DNA of 64,000 nucleotides from Ilumatobacteraceae bacterium (lineage in GTDB: Bacteria; Actinomycetota; Acidimicrobiia; Acidimicrobiales; Ilumatobacteraceae). Made by a program: the position numbers and the translations under genes. The DNA lies in NCBI GenBank assembly GCA_021299715.1, contig JAJTEL010000008.1, forward strand, positions 1-64,000. Direction: 5' to 3'. Each line of letters opens with the position of its first letter. Positions within the stretch are counted from its first letter, which is position 1. Below, piece by piece: positions 52,931 to 62,243 of the stretch. Below the pieces are notes generated by a model. That model had not been told where the DNA came from and made no database searches. It worked only from the letters and a program-made list of their open reading frames with translations.

Positions 52931-53701
52931 TCAGTTTCGACGGCCTCGACGAAGGCCAAATGTGTACGCAAGCACGATTGCTGCAATTGCAAATGTGGCG
53001 GTACTGGATCGGCGAATAAGCATCTTCGAACGTTGTGCAAATACAACTACTGGCCAACCTTTACGTCGTGCAAGGTCTGACAGTTCTGAATCGGGATTTA
53101 CTGCAACAGCATGGCCAACGAGTTCCATCATGGGAACATCGCTCATACTGTCTGAGTACGACCACGAATTCGACAGGTCGATGTTGCGTTCGGCGGCAAG
53201 CAACGAGATGGCTTCTGCTTTTCCTTCGCCGTAACAAAATGGCCCATCGAGACGACCGGTGTAGACGCCGTTATCAAGTTCGCCGCGCGTTCCAATTCCA
53301 CCGGTCATTCCCAATGCCGTGGCCAGTGGTTCCACAATTTCAATGGGAGATGCCGAGATAATCCATGTTTCTCTGCCGGCGGCGTGATGTTGTTCAAGAA
53401 GTGCGCGTGCTTCGGGGCGAATAAGTCCGAGAAGTTCAGGCAACACAATTTCGTTCAGACTGACAAGGTCGGACTGTTTCATGCCGCCCACGCCCGCCAG
53501 AATGCGGTCACGAACACCAATTGTTGATTCGTCGCTTGAGCCGAGGAATTGAAACTTCAGAGCGCGCAGAACATCGGGAACGAAATCTTGAAGACGTATG
53601 TAGCCGGCATCGCGTGCTGCGCGTGCGAACACAAACGCGGACGAGCCAGCGATAAGTGTGCGATCTAGGTCGAAAAATGCAGCAGTGGGACGTTCGCTCA
53701 T
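52931..53701 (-). CDS. HAD-IB family hydrolase with C-terminal membrane segment
   Basis: 256 residues. Catalytic DLDRTL at 11-16, motif II WIISASP, and motif III/IV SYSDSMSDVPMMELVGHAVAVNPDSEL, as in SerB-like HAD-IB phosphatases; the cap has FARAARDAGYIRLQDFVPDVLRALKFQ. After the HAD domain a hydrophobic stretch (TATFAIAAIVLAYTFGL) and a basic tail suggest membrane attachment. Phosphoserine, lysophosphatidate or other phosphomonoesters are possible substrates. Start overlaps the rsmI stop by 4 nt. Confidence 0.9.
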   Translation of the reverse strand: MSERPTAAFFDLDRTLIAGSSAFVFARAARDAGYIRLQDFVPDVLRALKFQFLGSSDESTIGVRDRILAGVGGMKQSDLVSLNEIVLPELLGLIRPEARALLEQHHAAGRETWIISASPIEIVEPLATALGMTGGIGTRGELDNGVYTGRLDGPFCYGEGKAEAISLLAAERNIDLSNSWSYSDSMSDVPMMELVGHAVAVNPDSELSDLARRKGWPVVVFAQRSKMLIRRSSTATFAIAAIVLAYTFGLRRGRRN

Positions 53702-54558
53702 GACGACACCGCCAATGCGTACACACGCTTACGTGGTACGCCCAGTGCTGCTGTTACTTCGTCGATGGCATCACGTTTCGACAAGCCACGACTTGTTCGT
53801 TGTGCAAGTTCAGAAAGAATGTCAGTGTCGGACACGTCCATAGTGTCGCTGACATATGGTGCAAGCACAAGGGCGTATTCGCCCCGTGGTTCAACATCTG
53901 TTGCGTGTTGCACTGCGTCGGCCAGTGTTCCGCGCCACACATCTTCATGAAGTTTGGTGAGTTCGCGTGCAAGGACAATCATTCGGTTGGGCCCGCACGC
54001 ATCTCGCAGTTCTGCAAGTGTTTTTTGAAGTCGATGCGGTGCTTCATACAGCACAGTGGTGCGTCGTTCGCGCGCAACTTCAGTCAGTCGTTCGCGACGT
54101 TCTGCACCGGAACGGGGAAGGAAGCCATCGAATGCCAAACGCTCGGTAGGTAAACCGCTGATGGCGGCAGCAACAACAAATGCAACTGGTCCCGGCGTTG
54201 AATACACGGGGTATCCGGCTGCAACTGCGGCGGTTACTAATCGTTCGCCGGGATCGCTGATGCCCGGTGTTCCTGCATCGGATATAACTGCAACGACAGC
54301 ATGATCTGCGAGCAACGACAACACTTCGTCTATGGCATCGTGTTCGGTGTGATCATTCGTGACGATGAGTCGTTCGGGAGTGGCTCCAATTCGCTTCAGT
54401 AGCGAACCGCTATGGCGAGTGTCTTCGCAACAAATGACGCGAGCCGCGCGTAGAACTGAAATCGCACGCGGCGAAATGTCGTCGAGATTGCCAATTGGTG
54501 TTGCAACCATCCACAAACCAGCGTGAACAATGGAAGACACGGTGTCAGGATTCGACAT
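53698..54558 (-). CDS. rsmI: 16S rRNA (cytidine1402-2'-O)-methyltransferase
   Basis: 286 residues. LWMVATPIGNLDDISPRAISVLRAARVICCEDTRHSGSLLKRIG, VAVISDAGTPGISDPGERLV, GPVAFVVAAAISGLPTERLAFDGFLP and EAPHRLQKTLAEL are the RsmI signatures. Methylates the 2'-O of C1402 in 16S rRNA. C-terminal helical segment present. Overlaps DUF192 by 14 nt and the HAD gene by 4 nt: operon ychF-DUF192-rsmI-HAD. Confidence 0.96.
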   Translation of the reverse strand: MSNPDTVSSIVHAGLWMVATPIGNLDDISPRAISVLRAARVICCEDTRHSGSLLKRIGATPERLIVTNDHTEHDAIDEVLSLLADHAVVAVISDAGTPGISDPGERLVTAAVAAGYPVYSTPGPVAFVVAAAISGLPTERLAFDGFLPRSGAERRERLTEVARERRTTVLYEAPHRLQKTLAELRDACGPNRMIVLARELTKLHEDVWRGTLADAVQHATDVEPRGEYALVLAPYVSDTMDVSDTDILSELAQRTSRGLSKRDAIDEVTAALGVPRKRVYALAVSS

Positions 54559-54922
54559 TGCGTACTTCTAACTTGTCGCCAGGCTTTACATTCCAGCGCT
54601 CTATAGAACCTGGTGCTGCTTCAACAATGGTGTGAGCATTGCGTGTGAGAGGTCCCACACGCCAAGGGCGCATGTGAGACGTAGACAACACCGTGCCGTC
54701 GTGGGCTACGTACACCACATCTATTGCGGTACGCATTCCCACGGTGTGTATCCACGAGCACGGTTCAAGCACAAGCGGCTCGTCAACGTGTGTTGCACCA
54801 AGAAGTCCGCGGCGACGTTCGCCACGCGTTGTTGCGCGACGTGCAGATGCAAGCACGCGACCGTCACTCACCAACCAAACGGGCTGTGCCGCATGTTGTG
54901 GCGAGGTGGCGGACATGGTCAC
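54545..54922 (-). CDS. DUF192 family protein
   Basis: 125 residues. ATTRGERRRGLLGATHVDEPLVLEPCSWIHTVGMRTAIDVVYVAHDGTVLSTSHMRPWRVGPLTRNAHTIVEAAPGSIERWNVKPGDKL is the DUF192 (COG1430) pattern with its conserved W-I-H-T-x-G-M segment. No signal peptide. Function unknown. A GTG at 54922 overlaps the ychF stop (GTGA); ATG 54916 is the alternative start. Confidence 0.87.
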   Translation of the reverse strand: MTMSATSPQHAAQPVWLVSDGRVLASARRATTRGERRRGLLGATHVDEPLVLEPCSWIHTVGMRTAIDVVYVAHDGTVLSTSHMRPWRVGPLTRNAHTIVEAAPGSIERWNVKPGDKLEVRNVES

Positions 54923-56016
54923 ACGTTAAAGCGGAACTCGGTGACGTCGCCGTCAACAAACTCGTATTCTTTGCCTTCTGAACGAACTTTGCCCGCGTCT
55001 TTTGCGGCGTTCCATGACCCAAGGTCAATGAGTTCATCCCAATGAATGACCTCGGCACGAATGAATCCGCGCTGAATGTCTGAGTGAATTTTTCCTGCAC
55101 AGACAGGCGCTTTGTCGCCGGCATGGAATGTCCACGCGCGCGTTTCTTTTTCACCGGTGGTGAAATACGTGCGAAGTCCCAGCACGTGGTACGCCGAGCG
55201 CACCATTTTGGCCAGTGCACCTTCGCCAAGTCCAAGAGCTTCCAACATTTCGGCGCGATCCTCGTCTGACAACTGCGCTGCTTCTGCTTCAATTTGCACG
55301 CTCATGCCGAGAACTTCAATGTCGTTTTCTTGGACAGATCCGGGAGGACACAGTTCGCTACGTACACGCGCTTCCATTGCGGGAATGGTGTCCAATTCGT
55401 TTTCTCCAACATTGACCACTGCAAGAACGCGACGATTTGTCAGTAAGAAATGCGGTGCAAGCGCTTCGCGATCGTCTTTCGACAACGTAGAGCGATAGAG
55501 GGGGAGGCCTTCTGCGAGTGCGTCGTATGCGCGTTGCAGTACTGCAGCTTCTTCTTGGTTCGACTTGTCGACTCGTGCAGTCTTCTTTACGCGGTTTAAT
55601 CGCGCTTCCACGGTTTCAAGGTCGGCAAGTGCTAACTCAAGTTCGACAACTCGAAGATGTTCTAGTGGGTCGTCCGGGCCTGGTACGTCGTCGTCTCTGA
55701 ACGCGCGCAACACATACACAATGGCGTCCACTTCACGAATGTTCGCCAAGAACTTGTTTCCCAGACCTTCGCCTTTGCTGGCGCCCTCCACCAGACCACC
55801 AATGTCCACCACCTGAACCGAGGCGTGCACGATGCTCTTGGTCTTTGACATTTCTGCCAACTGCAGCAAGCGATGGTCGGGAACCTTGGCCACGCCAATG
55901 TTTGGGTCCTTAGTGGCAAAGGCGTACGGCGCCGCCAAAGCACCACCCCCAGTAAGGGCGTTATAGAGGGAGGATTTCCCTGCATTGGGCAGACCTACAA
56001 GACCAAAACGTTCCAT
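54919..56016 (-). CDS. ychF: Redox-regulated ATPase YchF (Obg-like GTPase family)
   Basis: 365 residues from ATG 56016. G1 GLVGLPNAGKSSLYNALT, YAFATKDPN (G2), VVDIGGLVEGASKGEGLGNKFLANIREVDAIVYVLRAF (G3), and the C-terminal TGS domain (GLRTYFTTGEKETRAWTFHAGDKAPVCAGKIHSDIQRGFIRAEVIHWDELI...SEGKEYEFVDGDVTEFRFNV). ATP-preferring and ribosome-associated. The frame is open 48 codons upstream into the suf promoter, rejected. TAGCGT is 10 nt upstream. Divergent from sufB. Confidence 0.96.
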   Translation of the reverse strand: MERFGLVGLPNAGKSSLYNALTGGGALAAPYAFATKDPNIGVAKVPDHRLLQLAEMSKTKSIVHASVQVVDIGGLVEGASKGEGLGNKFLANIREVDAIVYVLRAFRDDDVPGPDDPLEHLRVVELELALADLETVEARLNRVKKTARVDKSNQEEAAVLQRAYDALAEGLPLYRSTLSKDDREALAPHFLLTNRRVLAVVNVGENELDTIPAMEARVRSELCPPGSVQENDIEVLGMSVQIEAEAAQLSDEDRAEMLEALGLGEGALAKMVRSAYHVLGLRTYFTTGEKETRAWTFHAGDKAPVCAGKIHSDIQRGFIRAEVIHWDELIDLGSWNAAKDAGKVRSEGKEYEFVDGDVTEFRFNV

Positions 56017-56150
56017 GAAGGGAATGACGCTACCTGTATGGGTTATCGGGGTGGGGGTGTGGGTTCTGAGGAGGGGAATTGTTACTATGGCCGTAGTGCA
56101 AATACCCCAGCCCCCGTTGGGCCAGTACCACCACAAAAAGGACACTCCCC

Positions 56151-57551
56151 GTGACGTCATTTGACCTCGACCTCAGTAAGTACAGCCTCGGTTGGAGCGA
56201 CGAGGTGGAATACGCCTTCGAACCCGAAAAGGGCCTCTCCGACCGCGTCGTGGAGCAGATCTCTTGGTGGAAAGGCGAGCCAAAGTGGATGACGCAGATG
56301 CGTTTGCGCAGTCTTGGCATTTTCGACCGCAAGCCAATGGCTCCGTGGTTTGCCGACAACATGCCCGACATCGATTTCCAAGACATCTTCTATTACTTGA
56401 AGCCAGCAACAGCTCAGGTAGATGAATGGGACGACTTGCCAGAACAAATGAAGGCCACGTACGAAAAGTTGGGCATTCCTGAAGCAGAGCGCAAGTACTT
56501 GGCTGGCGTCACCGCACAGTACGAATCTGAAGTTGTGTTCCACCGCAACCGCGAAGACTTGGAGCAGCAGGGAATTTTGTTCTGCGACATGGACACCGCG
56601 TTGCGCGAGTATCCCGACTTAGTGAAGAAGTACTTCGGAACAGTTATCCCTCCTGGAGACAACAAGTTCTCTGCATTGAACACTGCAGTGTGGTCGGGTG
56701 GATCATTCATCTACGTTCCACCGGGCGTGGAATGCGAAATGCCATTGCAGGCCTACTTCCGAATCAACTCAGAAAACGCTGGCCAATTCGAGCGAACTCT
56801 CATCATTGCCGACGAAGGTTCAAAGGTTCACTACATCGAAGGTTGTTCTGCACCGGTGTACACCAGCGACTCGCTTCACTCTGCTGTTGTAGAAATTGTG
56901 GTGAAGCCACGCGCACACGTTACGTACACCACCATTCAGAACTGGTCGCCCAACGTGTACAACTTGGTCACCAAGCGCGCTCGCGTTGAAGCAGAAGGCC
57001 ATATGGAATGGATCGATGGCAACATTGGTTCCAAGCTCACCATGAAGTACCCAAGCGTCTACTTGGTGGGTCCAAAAGCAACGGGTGAAGTGTTGTCGGT
57101 TGCGTATGCAGGTGCAGGCCAGCATCAAGATGCCGGCGCAAAAATGGTGCACGCAGCTCCCGAAACAACATCGAAGATTGTGTCGAAGTCCATCAGCAAA
57201 GACGGCGGTATCACCACGTATCGCGGTTTGGTTCGTGTTGACGGAGGCGCATACGGATGCAAGAGCCACGTGCAGTGTGACGCACTCATTCTCGACGGTG
57301 AAAGCGAAAGCCGCACGCTTCCGTACATGGAAGTTGGCGAGAAAGACGCAGAAATTGGTCACGAAGCAACCGTTTCAAAAATTGCAGACGAGCAGTTGTT
57401 CTACCTCATGAGTCGCGGACTCTCTCAAGAACAAGCAATGAGCATGGTGGTCAACGGATTCATCGAACCCGTTACTCGCACCTTGCCCATGGAGTACGCA
57501 GTGGAATGGAGTCGCCTCATCGAATTGCAGATGGAGGGCTCCGTCGGCTGA
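56151..57551 (+). CDS. sufB: Fe-S cluster assembly scaffold SufB
   Basis: 466-residue scaffold subunit of SufBCD. Standard sequence throughout: [126 protein letters not shown], and [22 protein letters not shown] start with AAAGGA 8 nt upstream; a TACTAT-like -10 lies near 56084. First gene of the suf operon; the usual actinobacterial sufR repressor gene is not upstream (ychF is). Confidence 0.97.
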   Translation: MTSFDLDLSKYSLGWSDEVEYAFEPEKGLSDRVVEQISWWKGEPKWMTQMRLRSLGIFDRKPMAPWFADNMPDIDFQDIFYYLKPATAQVDEWDDLPEQMKATYEKLGIPEAERKYLAGVTAQYESEVVFHRNREDLEQQGILFCDMDTALREYPDLVKKYFGTVIPPGDNKFSALNTAVWSGGSFIYVPPGVECEMPLQAYFRINSENAGQFERTLIIADEGSKVHYIEGCSAPVYTSDSLHSAVVEIVVKPRAHVTYTTIQNWSPNVYNLVTKRARVEAEGHMEWIDGNIGSKLTMKYPSVYLVGPKATGEVLSVAYAGAGQHQDAGAKMVHAAPETTSKIVSKSISKDGGITTYRGLVRVDGGAYGCKSHVQCDALILDGESESRTLPYMEVGEKDAEIGHEATVSKIADEQLFYLMSRGLSQEQAMSMVVNGFIEPVTRTLPMEYAVEWSRLIELQMEGSVG

Positions 57552-57573
57552 TGCAGCCGTCGAAGTTGTTGCC

Positions 57574-57909
57574 ATGCCAATGCGCACGGAATGCAAGCAT
57601 TACGAAAGTCGCACGTATGCAAACGGTGATGCCGTTCGCAAGTGCAACCTAGATCTTGCTCCGGATGCACCATGGCGTTGCCCCGACAATTGCGAAAAGT
57701 ACGAACGCCGACTTGCAGATGTTGCGTGGGTGCACGGCTCGGCGATTGCGCCGCCAACGCCACCAGAGGTTCCAGGCTTAGACGATGGTTCGGCAGCTGC
57801 GGTGCTTGATGCGGCCGAGGACATCATTAACGCAATTGGCGCTCAGATGATTGAAGAAGTGAATGCGGAACGCGACAAAAAACGTCGCTGGTGGCGCAAG
57901 AAGAAATAA
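57574..57909 (+). CDS. Hypothetical small four-Cys protein in suf operon
   Basis: Unrecognised 111-residue protein between sufB and sufD. Its N-terminal third holds Cys7, Cys24, Cys36 and Cys40 (ECKHYESR..., KCNLDL, RCPDNCEKYERR), a possible metal or Fe-S site with His9 near. The rest is a helix rich in Ala/Glu/Asp (AAAVLDAAEDIINAIGAQMIEEVNAERD) and a Lys/Arg/Trp tail (KKRRWWRKKK). It begins 22 nt after sufB and ends 19 nt before sufD, so it is co-expressed with the scaffold. A role in cluster assembly is inferred from position only. Confidence 0.75.
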   Translation: MPMRTECKHYESRTYANGDAVRKCNLDLAPDAPWRCPDNCEKYERRLADVAWVHGSAIAPPTPPEVPGLDDGSAAAVLDAAEDIINAIGAQMIEEVNAERDKKRRWWRKKK

Positions 57910-57928
57910 ACAAAGAAAAGAATCCCCC

Positions 57929-58996
57929 ATGAATTCAACACTTGCTCTGCCAAGCGCAGAAGAAGAAATTTGGCGCTATAGCCGCATTGGTGACTTGGAC
58001 ATGTCCCAGTTCACCCCTGGCACTGTTCGCACAGTGGTGTCGCACGGTGACGCCTTTGCATCTACGCAATCGCGTGCTGGTGTTGCTATGAAAACTCCTG
58101 CTGACGTGTTCGCAGAAATGAATTTGGCCAGTGGTGTGGAGACAACATTCGTCTTGCCAAAGGGCGTCTATTCAGATGAAGTCATTGAAGTGACGCACTA
58201 TGTGGAGACCGATGGCATTGTTGCGTTCCCGCGTTTGGTCATTGATACCGAAGGTGACGGTGAAATCACCGTTGTTGAACGTTTCATTTCAAGTGACTCC
58301 ATTCGCTCGCTGATTTGTCCGGTGCTTGAAATACGAGCATCTGCTGGCGCCACGGTGAACTACGTAGGAATCAACCAATTAGGTCTTCGCACGTGGATGA
58401 TTGCGCACCAACAAACGGCGGGGTATCGCGACTCAAACACTCGTTTGAACACGGTTGCACTGGGTGGCGACTACGCGCGAGTTCGCGCCGAAGCCCGCCT
58501 TGTTGAAAGCGGAGCGAATGCACAGCAGTTGGCTTTGTACTTTGCTAGCGGCACTCAGATGCACGACTTCCGCACACTGCAGCGCCATGAAGCACCGCGC
58601 ACATACAGCGACCTGTTGTTCAAGGGAGCAATTGGTGGTTCGGCACGCAGCGTGTACACCGGACTCATTCGTATTGAGAAGAATGCGGCAAAGTCTGAAG
58701 CGTTCCAAACCAACCGCAACCTCACGTTGGGTGCCGGCGCATGGGCTGAGAGCGTGCCCAACTTGGAAATTGAAACAAACGAAGTGAAATGCAGTCACGC
58801 CAGCACCGTTGGCTCAATTGACGAGGACCAACGCTTCTATTTGGAGAGTCGCGGTATTCCACCCGAAGTGGCGGAACGTTTGGTGGTCTTCGGATTCTTC
58901 AAGGATGTTCTCGACCGTCTGCCACGTCGTGTTGACACCGCAGACCTTGAAGCGCAAATTGCAGAAAAGCTTCGCCTTGAAGGAGATCTGTCATGA
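57929..58996 (+). CDS. sufD: Fe-S cluster assembly protein SufD
   Basis: 355 residues from ATG 57929, the normal SufB-partner subunit. EEEIWRYSRIGDLDMSQF at the N-terminus, beta-helix core, QMHDFRTLQRHEAPRTYSDLLFKGAIGGSARSVYTGLIRIEKNAAKSEAFQTNRNLTL, LEIETNEVKCSHASTVGSIDEDQRFYLESRGIPPEVAERLVVFGFF. The frame is open 22 codons earlier inside the small Cys gene. Stop overlaps the Rieske start (ATGA). Confidence 0.95.
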   Translation: MNSTLALPSAEEEIWRYSRIGDLDMSQFTPGTVRTVVSHGDAFASTQSRAGVAMKTPADVFAEMNLASGVETTFVLPKGVYSDEVIEVTHYVETDGIVAFPRLVIDTEGDGEITVVERFISSDSIRSLICPVLEIRASAGATVNYVGINQLGLRTWMIAHQQTAGYRDSNTRLNTVALGGDYARVRAEARLVESGANAQQLALYFASGTQMHDFRTLQRHEAPRTYSDLLFKGAIGGSARSVYTGLIRIEKNAAKSEAFQTNRNLTLGAGAWAESVPNLEIETNEVKCSHASTVGSIDEDQRFYLESRGIPPEVAERLVVFGFFKDVLDRLPRRVDTADLEAQIAEKLRLEGDLS

Positions 58997-59316
58997 GCAC
59001 AAACATTGGGAAATTCGCCGACCTGCAAAGCGGTATCGCACACCGGGTCATGGTGGGTGGAATTGCAGTTGCGGTTGTGCGTATTGACGACGAAGTGTTC
59101 GCAATTGCAGACAAGTGCAGCCACGCAGACGTGTCATTGTCTGATGGCATGGTCTGGTGCGAGTCGAAGCAAATTGAATGCATTAAGCACGGCAGCGCCT
59201 TCAGTTTGGAAAGCGGCGTTCCCGATACGTTGCCCGCCACGCAGCCTGTTCAAGTGTTCCGTGCTGAGGTAGTGAACGGCGACGTTGTTGTGTCTAGCCA
59301 GGAGGGCAACTCATGA
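58993..59316 (+). CDS. Rieske-type 2Fe-2S ferredoxin
   Basis: 107-residue single Rieske domain. Cluster ligands Cys42, His44, Cys63 and His66 (KCSHADVSLSDG...ECIKHGSAFSLESG). Common in actinobacterial suf operons between sufD and sufC, where it is thought to be an electron carrier or a cluster-assembly accessory; no oxygenase is adjacent. Overlaps sufD and sufC by 4 nt each, so all three are translationally coupled. Confidence 0.94.
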   Translation: MSTNIGKFADLQSGIAHRVMVGGIAVAVVRIDDEVFAIADKCSHADVSLSDGMVWCESKQIECIKHGSAFSLESGVPDTLPATQPVQVFRAEVVNGDVVVSSQEGNS

Positions 59317-60038
59317 GCACATTAAAAATTGAAGGTCTGTGTGCCGAAGTTGCTGGCAAGGAAATCTTGCGTGGCATCAACTTGACGGTGAACTCTGGCG
59401 AAGTGCACGCCATTATGGGGCCGAACGGCGCAGGAAAATCAACGTTGTCGGCAGTCATTATGGGTAAGCCCGGCTACACAGTGACCGCAGGTTCCGTCAC
59501 GTTGGACGGAGTCGACATTCTGGCGTTGCCCACGTGGAAGCGAGCAACTGCTGGATTGCACCTTGTCATGCAGTATCCAACAGAAGTTCCTGGTGTGCAC
59601 GTTGACGAGATGTTGACCGAAGCGCTGAGTGCACGTGGTCGTAGTAGCGCAGATCTTGCATCGCGTATCTCTAGTGAAGCTGGTCGAATCAATTTTGATG
59701 CCGAATTGGTGTCACGTGCGTTAAATGTGGACTTGTCTGGCGGCGAAAAGAAGCGCAATGAAACACTGCAACTCGGTGTGTTAGAGCCGAAGATCGCCAT
59801 TCTTGACGAGTTGGACTCAGGGCTAGACATTGACGCGTTGCGAGATTGTGCACGTCGTGTGGAGGCTGCAACACACGAGAACAATCTCGGCGTCCTCGCT
59901 ATTACTCACTATGTTCGGTTACTTGAAGAACTAAAGCCCGACGTGGTGCACATTCTTGCTGCTGGTCGCATTGTGAAGACGGCGGGCCCAGAATTGGCCG
60001 ATGAATTAGAGCGTGACGGGTACGCAGCATTCGTGTGA
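59313..60038 (+). CDS. sufC: Fe-S cluster assembly ATPase SufC
   Basis: 241-residue ABC ATPase. Walker A GPNGAGKS at 36-43, Q-loop LVMQYPTEVPGVHVDEML (the SufC-specific YP.E.PGV), signature LSGGEKKRNE, Walker B IAILDELDSGLDIDAL, and ITHYVRLLEELKPD H-loop. Drives conformational change of SufBD. The operon ends here; sufS, sufU and sufT are not in the window. Confidence 0.97.
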   Translation: MSTLKIEGLCAEVAGKEILRGINLTVNSGEVHAIMGPNGAGKSTLSAVIMGKPGYTVTAGSVTLDGVDILALPTWKRATAGLHLVMQYPTEVPGVHVDEMLTEALSARGRSSADLASRISSEAGRINFDAELVSRALNVDLSGGEKKRNETLQLGVLEPKIAILDELDSGLDIDALRDCARRVEAATHENNLGVLAITHYVRLLEELKPDVVHILAAGRIVKTAGPELADELERDGYAAFV

Positions 60039-60077
60039 GCCGTTCGCTCATATGGCTGCCTAGCAAGTTGGTCTAGG

Positions 60078-60096
60078 GTGACCCACAGGGGGTCAC
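60078..60096. promoter_or_regulatory. Palindrome over the MFS transporter promoter/RBS
   Basis: Arms GTGACCC (60078-60084) and GGGTCAC (60090-60096) around 5 nt, ending 1 nt before the ATG at 60098. It covers the 3' end of a TAGGGT -10 (60074-60079), the expected transcription start and the G-rich ribosome site. Candidate operator or RBS-masking hairpin. Confidence 0.5.
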
Positions 60097-60097
60097 A

Positions 60098-61345
60098 ATG
60101 CAACAACTCGACACACGGGTATATCTAGCCCCGCGCGACAAGTTTCCCGGTTGGTGGGTTGTTGGCGGATGTTTCACGCTGCTGTTCTTTGGCTCGGCAC
60201 TTGGCTTCTACGGAATGTCGGTGTATCTGAATGCGTTTAGCAACGAGCATCCCGACTGGAATGTTTCGTCGTTGTCCGTGGCGACCACATTCTTTTTCCT
60301 CATTGGTGGCATCTGGAATGTTGTAGTCGCACGCTTGATTGCTAAGTACGACGTTCGACATATTTCGTACGGCGGTGCAGTACTTGGAGCAATCTCTCTT
60401 CTTGGTTTAGGTCATGTACAAGAGAAATGGCATTTGTTTGCTGTCTACGGCGTGTTCGCCATTGCATGGTCATCTAGTGGTCTCACGCTTGCAACAACTG
60501 TTGTCACCCGTTGGTTTCACTCAAAGCGCGCATCAGCCATTGCGGCAGCAAGCTCGGGTTTGTCGGTGGGTGGAATTGTCTTATCACCCATTATCAAGTC
60601 AATTATCGACTCGCGAACCATGAGTGGAGCAGCGCCCATTCTCGCTTTGTTGTGGTTGCTGGGAATGAGTATTCCCACATTCCTTCTTATTCGTGCTGAT
60701 CCCGGCGCGTTGAACTGGATGCCAGATGGTCAACCAAAACCAGAGAACCATGTCTTAGAGATGCCCGGCACGCCGATGAACATTGCAGTTCGTACGCGAT
60801 TCTTCTGGGTTGTCACCATGGGGTACGTGTTGGTGATGGGCAGCCAAGTAGGCGCCATTCAACAGATTGTGAAGCTGGTAGAAGAACGCACCACGAAAGA
60901 AACGGCAGCACTTGCAACATCGGTGTTGTCTGGTGCCAGTGTTGTGTTCCGACTTGTTGGTGGGCGAATCATTCCTAAATTCCCACTCGCTAAGTTCATG
61001 GTGTTCATTGCTGTCATTCAGGGATGCGCCATTGTCCTGATTGGTCAAATGCATAACACAGTTGCTTTGTTCCTTGCCATTGGCTTGTTTGGCGCAATGG
61101 TGGGCAACGTGTTGATGATGCAGTCACTTCTTATCGCACAACGTTTTGGCGTGAAGGACTACGCCCGTATTTCAGCTCGCTCTGGTTTGGTGTCTTTAAC
61201 GGGAACAGCAATTGGGCCAATTCTGATTGGCTCAATTCGAGACGCGGCTGGTAACTACGACACGCCGTACTTGGTTGCCGGAATTATCTCGTTAATTGGT
61301 GCCGCACTGTTTACCCTTAGCGGACCTGCCGAGGTCGAGGACTAG
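60098..61345 (+). CDS. MFS transporter (OFA-like)
   Basis: 415 residues, about 12 membrane segments. WWVVGGCFTLLFFGSALGFYGMSVYLNAF at the first segment, GGIWNVVVARLIAKYDVRHISYGGAVLGAISLLGL (MFS signature loop), and the C-terminal half from about 225 (FFWVVTMGYVLVMGSQVGAIQQIVKLV). Layout resembles the oxalate/formate antiporter and monocarboxylate branch. Substrate unknown. It stands between the suf operon and the convergent htpX gene (4-nt overlap), with its own palindrome-covered promoter. Confidence 0.88.
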   Translation: MQQLDTRVYLAPRDKFPGWWVVGGCFTLLFFGSALGFYGMSVYLNAFSNEHPDWNVSSLSVATTFFFLIGGIWNVVVARLIAKYDVRHISYGGAVLGAISLLGLGHVQEKWHLFAVYGVFAIAWSSSGLTLATTVVTRWFHSKRASAIAAASSGLSVGGIVLSPIIKSIIDSRTMSGAAPILALLWLLGMSIPTFLLIRADPGALNWMPDGQPKPENHVLEMPGTPMNIAVRTRFFWVVTMGYVLVMGSQVGAIQQIVKLVEERTTKETAALATSVLSGASVVFRLVGGRIIPKFPLAKFMVFIAVIQGCAIVLIGQMHNTVALFLAIGLFGAMVGNVLMMQSLLIAQRFGVKDYARISARSGLVSLTGTAIGPILIGSIRDAAGNYDTPYLVAGIISLIGAALFTLSGPAEVED

Positions 61346-62217
61346 AAGGTCATCTCGCGCAAGCGACGAATACGTTCGTCGGTTGCTGGGTGTGTGGAGA
61401 ACAAACGACTGACGTCGAGCCCAGTTCCACGCTTGTGGTGCATTTCAGCGAGTGGATTGTGAATGTATGCCTGTGCTTGAGCTGGTGACACTTGCATGGG
61501 CATACGAGCCGCGAGAACTTCAATTTTCTCTAGTGCGCGTGCGAGTGGTTCACCATTGCCGAGAAGTTCTGCTGCAGAGCGATCTGCTTCGAACTCGCGA
61601 CTGCGGCTAATTGCCATTTGAATAAGGCTGGCGGCAAGCGGGGCCAGCAGAGACACAAGAAGAATTGCGAGTGGGTTCGGACGATTCTCGTCGTCGCGTC
61701 CACCAGCGAACATGGTTGCAAACATAGCCATTTGAGCAATGGATGAAATCGCCGTCGCAACTGCGGCAGCAACTGAACCGATGAGGATGTCTCGGTTACG
61801 AACATGCATTAACTCGTGCGCCATGACGCCTTCTACCTCGTCGCGTGACAACGACTGCAAAAGTCCGCGAGTTGCACACACCACGGCATTGTTGGGGCCG
61901 CGCCCGGTTGCAAATGCATTCGGTTGGTCACTGGGGGAGACGGCCACGCGAGGCATGGGCATGTTTGCTCGTTGCGCGAGGTCTCGCACCATTCCGTAGA
62001 ACTCCGGATGATCTGCTTCGGTGATGACTTGAGCCTTTGCAGAAGCAAGAGCCAACTTGTCGCTAAACCAATAAGAACCACCCACCATGACCAGTGCGAG
62101 GAACAAGCCAATCATGACAGCGCTTGAACTGCCGCCGCCAAGTAGTGAGGCAACGCCAACAATGAGTCCGCCCAAAGCGGCGAGAAGGATTGTGGTCTTT
62201 GCAGTGTTCTTAAACAT
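61342..62217 (-). CDS. htpX: Membrane zinc protease HtpX
   Basis: 291-residue M48 membrane protease. Two N-terminal membrane segments, zinc site HELMH in EGVMAHELMHVRNRDILIGS, third ligand Glu in SREFEADRSAAELLG, two central membrane segments, and the ending LFSTHPATDERIRRLREM. Degrades misfolded membrane proteins. Strong ribosome site GAGGAG. Last of the leftward group ATPase-zinc ribbon-htpX. Confidence 0.95.
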   Translation of the reverse strand: MFKNTAKTTILLAALGGLIVGVASLLGGGSSSAVMIGLFLALVMVGGSYWFSDKLALASAKAQVITEADHPEFYGMVRDLAQRANMPMPRVAVSPSDQPNAFATGRGPNNAVVCATRGLLQSLSRDEVEGVMAHELMHVRNRDILIGSVAAAVATAISSIAQMAMFATMFAGGRDDENRPNPLAILLVSLLAPLAASLIQMAISRSREFEADRSAAELLGNGEPLARALEKIEVLAARMPMQVSPAQAQAYIHNPLAEMHHKRGTGLDVSRLFSTHPATDERIRRLREMTF

Positions 62218-62243
62218 TGATGTCTCCTCTGTAAAGAATGTAG

